Positions 57,651 to 64,000 of a stretch of DNA of 64,000 nucleotides are shown here, one piece after another. The DNA is from Brachynemurus nebulosus. Lineage: Eukaryota; Arthropoda; Insecta; Neuroptera; Myrmeleontidae. Within the stretch, counting starts at the first letter, position 1, and every line of letters begins with the position of its first letter. The notes under the pieces were generated by a model. The model did no database searches. It saw only the letters and a list, made by a program, of their open reading frames with translations, and was not told the origin of the DNA. The position numbers and the translations under genes were made by a program. The stretch spans positions 1,058,912 to 1,122,911 of the forward strand of contig JAPWDM010000046.1 of the NCBI GenBank assembly GCA_035578155.1, written 5' to 3'.

Positions 57651-58205
57651 TTAAGTCAAAAAGTCGACTTTCATAGTGTGGACTTTCATAGTAATTTCAG
57701 AAATGTTGGTGAACATACTACGCACGTCCAGGGACGCCAATTTGTATTGACCGGGAAAGGGGGTGTTATTTAACTGATTTACAGGTTGGAAAAAGTTTTT
57801 AATGCTGTGTTCGGAGGTGAATTGGGTTTCGGTTTTAAAAAAAGAGTCTAGGTGTTGTGATAATTTATGTAATGGGCATCCAGTATGGGAAACTACTGGT
57901 CTGACTGGGTAGCCGATTTTGTGCGCTTTTACCAATCCAAATAATCTAGGGGCTCTCGAATTCATCTCCACCAAGAAATGTCTATCCCTATCAGTAAAAA
58001 TACTTTTATTATTATTAATTAATTTTTTAATTTCTTCGTTATATTTGTTAGTAGGGTCGGTTTTTAGGCGTACTTATTTTATTAAAATAATCTTGTTTGT
58101 TAAGAATTACGGTAGAATTACTTTTATCTGCTTTAGTAAGTATTAAATTGTTGTCGTTAATTTTATTTTTTAAGGATTTAATAGTATTTTTGTTATTTAT
58201 TTTGA
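57651..58205 (-). pseudogene. Penelope-like element reverse transcriptase, fragment
   Basis: On the minus strand the upstream part reads NNLILTKADKSNSTVILNKQ, then stops interrupt (about 57980-58080). The next part is open over 108 codons: RAPRLFGLVKAHK, PVRPVVSHTGCPLHKLSQHL and YKLASLDVRSMFTNI. These are the finger region and RT motif A (SLDVxxxFTNI) of Penelope-like elements. Sequence after motif A is lost, so the catalytic YxDD box and the GIY-YIG endonuclease are absent. Two hammerhead-like motifs (56176-56219 and 58273-58312) lie on either side. Confidence 0.82.
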
Positions 58206-58272
58206 CAATAAATAGAGCGTATAGGTAGATAAATTAGTATATAAGGCATGTATTGAATGTAATTTTTATTCT

Positions 58273-58312
58273 GTTTGAAAATGAACTAACGGTTCGAAAC
58301 AATATTGTCACA
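58273..58312 (+). ncRNA. degenerate hammerhead-like motif
   Basis: Core TTGAAAA (CTGANGA expected), stem II GAAC-TAACG-GTTC, then GAAAC, palindromic ACAATATTGT and GTC. Two core positions differ from the consensus, so cleavage is unlikely. Its place next to the Penelope RT start supports an origin in the element's terminal repeat. Confidence 0.4.
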
Positions 58313-59290
58313 GTTTCAAAAATAAAAGTGGTATCTTGCAAAGTAAAGTATTTGTTTATTATTTTATAAGTAATCTATTCATTAATTAATATTCTGTTTA
58401 TTTCTTACTGTTCAGATTATTAAAAATTTTAGTAAATGGTGTATTGGATAATAGTTTAAACAGATACATTTATGATTTTGTACGTTTGTGGTAAAATTTG
58501 GTGTTTTTCGAACTGATTAATAAGAAAATTGAGTATTAGTGAACTTTCTTTAAATTTGTAACATAATCTTATATAATTACTAGTGATTAATAAAAATTTA
58601 TTTTTTCGATTATTTTATGTCCCTTTGTTTTTGTAACATAGCCTCATATTAGTAAATTTTGTATTACTTTATTTTTTAAAGTTAAAATAAAAAATATGTT
58701 TTATTTCCTTCTTTTTACTTTAAGTATTTAAAATAGTAGATCTTCAAAAATAATTCAAAATTAAAATGAACTCAGTAGTGAAAAAAAAAGATGCTATAAA
58801 ATTATTAATTTTTTTGTTGTTCGTAAACATAGAAGGTAGAAAAAGCCACATCAAACGTAGCCAAAAACATAAAAATACTTAAAAGATTCTGGCTTTAATT
58901 AAGCTTTTTATTTCAGTCCTGTTTTTGTTAATGTTTTATTTTTTATCAAAGAAAAACTATGCCACTCTAATTATAACTAACTATAATTTAGTATATTTGA
59001 ATGTAAAGAAATACATTTGAACTCACAAAGTTTTATGATTAATTATTAATTTAAATACGTATGTATAATTTTTTTAAATTTTTAATTTCCGCTTGTCAAA
59101 TTCGTTTTTCTAATTGGTTATTGTAAAACAATAACATCATCAGAAACACTTTTAGTATACTTTATCCATAGAAATTATGTTACTACCTAAGACACATGTT
59201 TCCTTAAAGTTTTAGCACGGGAATTCCTTAAATTCCTAAGTAATGAGTTATGCGTAAATTTAAGTGAAAGCGAGAATACACATATATATC
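58313..59290. other. no gene seen
   Basis: A+T-rich non-coding sequence with no recognised repeat. Confidence 0.5.
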
Positions 59291-60120
59291 CAGGGCTGGG
59301 AACTATTTAAAATGATTTCATTTTAAATATGTATTTAAAATACAAAATGGCATTTTCCATTTTCTATTTTAAATAAGTTCGGTGAAACCATTTTCCATTT
59401 TGTATTTAAAATGGAAATTTAAATTCATTTTACATCTAAAATGAAAATGCATGTATAATCAAATTTATGTGTATACAATATTAATTATAGAACTTGAATG
59501 GAACGACTTGAAGTCTAACAAATTGTAAGTTACATATAAAAGTTGATTTAATTGACTCAAATTTTTTATAACTCGAGTTGCAATGTCACTTGAGTTAAAT
59601 TTGTTACTAGAGTTGCGGTTCTCTTAAGTCAAACTTTTCTGACTCAAGTTGTGTACTACTATCTTGAAGACACGTCGATAAGAAATGTTTTTGTATTTCG
59701 AGTAGATGATTTTCATAATTTTATTTAGAAGTTGCAGTTGTAGCGTAGTCAAAGTTTGAATATGTCAAGGCCGAATTAAATTTTACAATATTTGAAGAGT
59801 TAAGTTTCGTTTTCATATTATGCAAACTACAAAATTTTCTCAAAAGACTGCCTTTATTTAATTTCAGTACGTTTGATATTTTTTTAACTTTTTTTTTTAA
59901 TTAATATAAATAATGATAAAAAATTTATAGAATAAATTTAAAGTAAAATGGATTGTAAAATTTTGCATTTTATAATCCATTTTAAATAACTATTTTCCAT
60001 TTTCAATATTAAATATGTTCAGCAAAACCATTTTCCATTTTGTATTTTAAATACATTTTTGGAAACCATTTTCCATTTTCTATTTTAAATGGTTTCTACG
60101 ACCCATTTTTCCCAGCCCTG
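59291..60120. mobile_element. hAT-type MITE
   Basis: Inverted ends CAGGGCTGGGAA at 59291 and 60120 have a perfect 8-bp duplication TATATATC (59283-59290 and 60121-60128). Length 830 bp. Subterminal stretches repeat CATTTTCCATTTTNTATTTT many times. No coding capacity. Confidence 0.9.
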
Positions 60121-60698
60121 TATATATCATAATTATCATATACATTAAGATAACAAGCTAAACGCTTGCTTTCAAGCATAAACTGCTTGCAATTAACCGC
60201 AAGCCGCTTCCGCTTACGCCGATACGAACTGGCCCAATGTATCCAAATTTCATGACAATTTGAAGACAAGTTTAAAAATTAACTATCGATATCTTGAAAA
60301 CTAAGGCGAATTTCAAAATTTTTACCCTTTATTTTTTGTTTAGAATGCCAAAATCTATTAGATCCACGTGTCAAATTTTGTTGCCTCGGATATCGTACTT
60401 GTGCCAATTTTCAACACTGACGTCGCGTCGGTACACATTTAATCAAAAAATATTATTTGAAATTTTTATTTTATTTTAAATTCGACACAAAAAAAAGAAA
60501 AAAAAAACAGCCACTCGAAGGCTCATGGTCACTTTTTCAATTTCTAAGCATCTTTTTACGGGTAAGTCGCTCGCCCGCCTATAGTGGTTTCTTCCCTCGT
60601 ATTTTACACTATACTTTTTCTACGAGAACATTTTTTTTTCGTAAAATTTACATTAATATTTATTTAAATAACTAGTAAAATTTTTTATTAATTTATAA
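60121..60698. other. no gene seen; one orphan inverted end
   Basis: 60508-60567 matches the inverted end of the element at 30091-34344 (AGCCACT, CACTTTTTCAATTTCTAAGC). The rest is unassigned, with an AAGCxxxCTTGC-rich patch at 60158-60210. Confidence 0.5.
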
Positions 60699-61596
60699 TC
60701 CAAGCTCCGATAGCAAAAAATCATACCGGATAAACACCTCAAATTAAAAAACTAAATCGATAGTAACTAATGCCGACAATAGGAAATGCCCGCCAGACCT
60801 TTAAGTTTTTGTTAAATTCTATTTTTAAAAAATTTTTGAAATGGCCGAAAAAAACGTCAAATCTACCTCACATAACACCTCGCTAAATTTATATATGTTA
60901 TAGCAAATTATATATATTTTACTGAACAATCGGTTTGTCTGGCATATTTTGATAATTAATGTCTGACAGACCTATTTTAATTAGTGAAAATTTTAGGCAA
61001 ATCTACCTCACATAACACCCTCAATTTTTTTGTTTTAATTAAAAGTTTTTGACATTATCAACGTATTAAAATTGGTCTGTCAAAAAAAAAAAAAAAAAAG
61101 TTATTAACCATGACAGAGTTAACCTCAAATATTCAGCCTTCATGCATGAAATTGATAGCTGTTTGAAGCAATGTTATCTTTCAAAGTAAATTTTTTTTAT
61201 TTTTAAAATTAAGTTTGGGACCTCTCATATCAATTACAATTGACCCGGCTTTAAAAGAATATAGCTAAGTTTGTAAAATTCAATTTTAAAGTGTAGTGTT
61301 GACTTTTTTTTTACAAACAAAATAATACACTTTCTTTGAGGCCGCGACAAAACACCTCCTATTTTCTTTTTTTAAAATGAAGTTTAAGATCTCCTCTAAT
61401 CATAAATATTGGTCTGTCTCATAAAAACCATTTTTTACTAGGCGAGACTTAATGCTTTAAAGCTAGAAAGCAGCAGTTTTCATGAAAAAAGACGTTTTTA
61501 ACCATTCTCAAGCAAAGGAACAATTAAAGAAAGGAACTTTTTCAATTTTAATGTAAAGTCTAAGATCAGCTTTATTCATCGAAACAAATTTTTTGG

Positions 61597-62919
61597 AAAG
61601 TGTGTTCAAAAAGTATCGCGAATTTTGTGTATTTTCAAAAATTATTTATTTATTCGTGAATATCTATTTTGTCCCGTTCAAAATAATCCCCCTGGGATAT
61701 TATACATTTGTGCCAACGTTTTTTCCAATCTTCGAAGCACTTCAAAAAATCATTTTTTTGTATCTTGTTCAGCTCCTCCTTCGATGCCGTCTTTATCTCG
61801 TCAATCGTGATGTAGCGTCGTCCTTTCATGGGCCTCTTCAGTTTTGGGAACAAGAAAAAGTCACAGGGGGCCAGATCTGGGGCATACGGTGGCTGCGGTA
61901 TCATTAGTGTGTTGTTTTGGGCCAAGAAGTCGCGTACAAGCAGCGATGTGTGAGCAGGAGCGTTATCGTGGTGCAAAAGCCAATTTTTGTTTTTCCACAA
62001 ATTCGGGCGTTTCTGGCGGATTGCTTCGCGCAAATTGCGCATAACTTGCCGGTAATATTCCTTATTCACCGTTCTACCCTGTGGCAAGAACTCATGATGC
62101 ACCACGCCCCTGCAATCGAAGAAAACTGTAAGCAAAACTTTCACATTCGACCGAACTTGGCGTGCTTTTTTCGGTCTTGGTTCGTGCGGCAGCTTCCATT
62201 GAGATGATTGAGCTTTGGTTTCCACGTCATAACCATAAACCCACGATTCGTCACCAGTTATGACCCTCTGGAGCAAATTCGGGTCGTCGCGGACAGATTC
62301 CAACATCTCATTAGCAATGTTCATGCGATGCTGTTTTTGATCGAAATTGAGCAATTTTGGTACGAATTTTGCGGCGACCCGTCTCATGCCCAAATTATCG
62401 ATTAAAATCGAATGGCACGAGCCAATCGATATGCCTAGGTCCTCGGCAATTTCTCTAACGGTGATTCGACGATTGGTCAATACCATTTTCTTCACTTCAT
62501 CAATTTTTTCGTCTGTTGTTGAAGTGCTCGGGCGTCCGGCACGCTCTTCGTCGTTCACATCTTCTCGGCCTTCTGAAAACATTTTGTACCACCGATAAAC
62601 GTTGCTTTTGTCCAAAGTAGCTTCTCCGTATGCCACAGTCAACATTCGGAATGCATCCGCGCATTTAATTCCGTTTTTCACACAAAATTTGATACAGGTT
62701 CTTTGTTCCATTTTTTTTAATAGGTAAAAATCGAAGACGAACCAAAACACGTGCAAGCAAAGCAGCTGTCAACAATTAACTGAACATTCAAAATGGCCGA
62801 ACTTGTCAGCATAAGTGAGAGACATATGTACCAACATAACGCCACAAAAAAATCGAAATTCGAATATACGTAACCCGCGAAAATTCAAAATTCGCGATAC
62901 TTTTTGAACACACCTCGTA
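61597..62919 (-). mobile_element. mariner transposon, apparently with an intact gene
   Basis: Inverted ends GTGTTCAAAAAGTATCGCGA recur at about 61602 and 62912. The 62919 side ends at TA; the other tip is slightly diverged (GGAAAG against CGAGG), so its TA is not seen. Length about 1.32 kb, normal for mariner. Confidence 0.85.
61650..62711 (-). CDS. mariner transposase (DD34D), intact frame
   Basis: 353 codons from ATG 62711 (MEQRTCIKFCVKNGIKCADA). An in-frame upstream ATG at 62756 adds 15 hydrophobic residues outside the usual mariner start. The N-terminal HTH_48-type domain (residues about 1-50) is followed by a second HTH (IDEVKKMVLTNRRITVREIA). Catalytic residues are in ITGDESW, HHDNAPAH and YAPDLAPCDFFLFP, with 34 residues between the second and third Asp (DD34D). 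No stop or frameshift is seen. The protein would cut the element out and reinsert it at TA. Activity is possible but untested. Confidence 0.93.
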   Translation of the reverse strand: MEQRTCIKFCVKNGIKCADAFRMLTVAYGEATLDKSNVYRWYKMFSEGREDVNDEERAGRPSTSTTDEKIDEVKKMVLTNRRITVREIAEDLGISIGSCHSILIDNLGMRRVAAKFVPKLLNFDQKQHRMNIANEMLESVRDDPNLLQRVITGDESWVYGYDVETKAQSSQWKLPHEPRPKKARQVRSNVKVLLTVFFDCRGVVHHEFLPQGRTVNKEYYRQVMRNLREAIRQKRPNLWKNKNWLLHHDNAPAHTSLLVRDFLAQNNTLMIPQPPYAPDLAPCDFFLFPKLKRPMKGRRYITIDEIKTASKEELNKIQKNDFLKCFEDWKKRWHKCIISQGDYFERDKIDIHE

Positions 62920-63054
62920 TAAAATACTTGTTATAAGTATTATTAAATTATTCTGGGTATTATTTATTTCAGGCATTAGTTAACAAAATTTTCCGGACAG
63001 ATCAATTTCAATAGATTGGTAACATCTAAAAATTTCATTTAAAACAAAAAATTA

Positions 63055-63625
63055 AGATGTTATGTGACGGTAAGTTTGCCTAAAATTTTCACTAATTGAA
63101 AGAAGTCTGTCAGACATTCATTAACAAAATATGCCAGACAGACCGATCCCCTAGTAAAATATATATAATCTTCTATAACATATGTGAAATTCAACGAGGT
63201 GTTATGTGAGGGTAAGTCTACCTAAAATTTTCACTAATTAAAAGAGGTCTGTCAGACATTAATTAACAAAATATGCCTGACAGACCGATTCTTCAGTAAA
63301 ATATATATAATGTGCTATAACATATGTAAATTTCAGCGAGGTGTTTTGTCAGGTAGATTTGCCTAAAATTTTCACTAATTAAAATAGGTCTGTCAGACAT
63401 TAATTAACAAAATATGCGATTCCTCAGTAAAATATATATAATTTGCTATAACATATGTAAATTTCAGCGAGATGTTATGTGAGGTAGATTTGCCTAAAAT
63501 TTTCACTAATTAAAATAGGTCTGTCAGACATTAATTATCAAAATATGCCAGACAGACCGACTGTTCAGTAAAATATATATAATTTGCTATAACATATGTA
63601 AATTTCAGCGAGGTGTTATGTGAAG
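63055..63625 (+). repeat. ~145-bp subterminal tandem units of the foldback element
   Basis: Units share GAGGTGTTATGTGAGGTAGA, TTGCCTAAAATTTTCACTAA, GGTCTGTCAGACATTAATTA and CAGTAAAATATATATAAT. Copy number differs from the left arm. Confidence 0.8.
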
Positions 63626-63796
63626 TAGATTTGACGTTTTTTTCGGCCATTTCAAAAATTTTTTAAAAACAGAATTAAACAAAAACTTAAAGGTCTGGCG
63701 GGCATTTCCTATTGTCGGCATTAATTACTATCGATTTAGCTTTTTTAATTTGAGGTGTTTTATCCGGTATGATTTTGTGCTATCGGAGCTTGGACT

Positions 63797-64000
63797 ATTA
63801 TGTCAGTTATAAGATGTTTTTGTCAATGCATACTTTGAAACTATGGAAACAAAAATCAATAACCAACATATGTATGTATATTATCAGAATTATTTATATA
63901 GATTTTAAGTACAAAATAGTATATTGTTATTCAATTACGGAAACAGCCTACTTTTTTATTATGTTAAGCCGTGGGAAATTATTTCGCACGCTATTTCCGC
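63797..64000. other. no gene seen
   Basis: A+T-rich flank to the window end. GCCGTGGGAAATTATTTCGC at 63969 may begin another repeat that continues outside. Confidence 0.4.

Larger units (their letters stand above)
60699..63796. mobile_element. foldback element with tandem subterminal units, carrying a mariner
   Basis: Inverted arms begin TCCAAGCTCCGATAGC at 60699 and 63796. They share over 300 bases, including ATGCCGACAATAGGAAATGC and GGTCTGTCAGACATTAATTA. The left arm (to about 61020) has about two ~145-base subterminal units; the right arm (about 63055-63796) has four to five. No gene of its own is visible. The mariner at 61597-62919 lies between the arms. Confidence 0.8.

Overview
This is a nuclear window from an A+T-rich eukaryote, most likely an insect. 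The reasons are spliced genes, long (TA)n tracts, GGTTA/TTAGG-like repeats, and insect-type mobile elements (Gypsy proviruses with env, Tc1, mariner, pogo-like, hAT, piggyBac-like and Penelope families). No tRNA, rRNA or CRISPR array was seen. I cannot name the species.

Only one host gene is recognisable. It is the 3' part of a KTI12-like gene (Elongator-associated P-loop protein) on the minus strand. Its last exon is at 34396-34671 and the preceding exon at 48949-49247. They are separated by a 14.3-kb intron filled with transposons, including a whole provirus. The upstream exon carries an in-frame TAA, so the copy may be broken. The 5' exons were not found.

Layout. 1-3353: a pogo-like transposon cut by the window start, with a transposase gene, a second gene for a MADF-BESS protein, and a small TTAA-flanked (piggyBac-type) element between them. 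3354-6640: A+T-rich sequence with small elements. 6643-8632: a Tc1 element inserted in a TA microsatellite, its transposase broken by two stops and a solo LTR. 11899-26172: an errantivirus-like Gypsy provirus (provirus A) with near-identical LTRs, broken pol and env, and two nested DNA transposons, one a hAT element with an intact 825-residue transposase. 26173-40800: many short elements, tandem arrays, a large element with inverted ends (30091-34344) and the KTI12 last exon. 40824-48185: a second related provirus (provirus B), cut off inside env. 49970-55736: a large inverted pair of decayed Tc1/mariner copies enclosing satellites. 56176-58310: Penelope-like remnants with hammerhead-ribozyme-like motifs. 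59291-60120: a short hAT element. 60699-63796: a foldback element with an apparently intact mariner between its arms.

The most informative points are these. In both proviruses gag and pol lie in one frame separated by a single TAA. The pogo-like element carries a MADF gene. A hammerhead ribozyme motif lies near a Penelope RT fragment. Provirus A has almost identical LTRs although its coding region is damaged. All calls come from reading the sequence by eye, without database searches.
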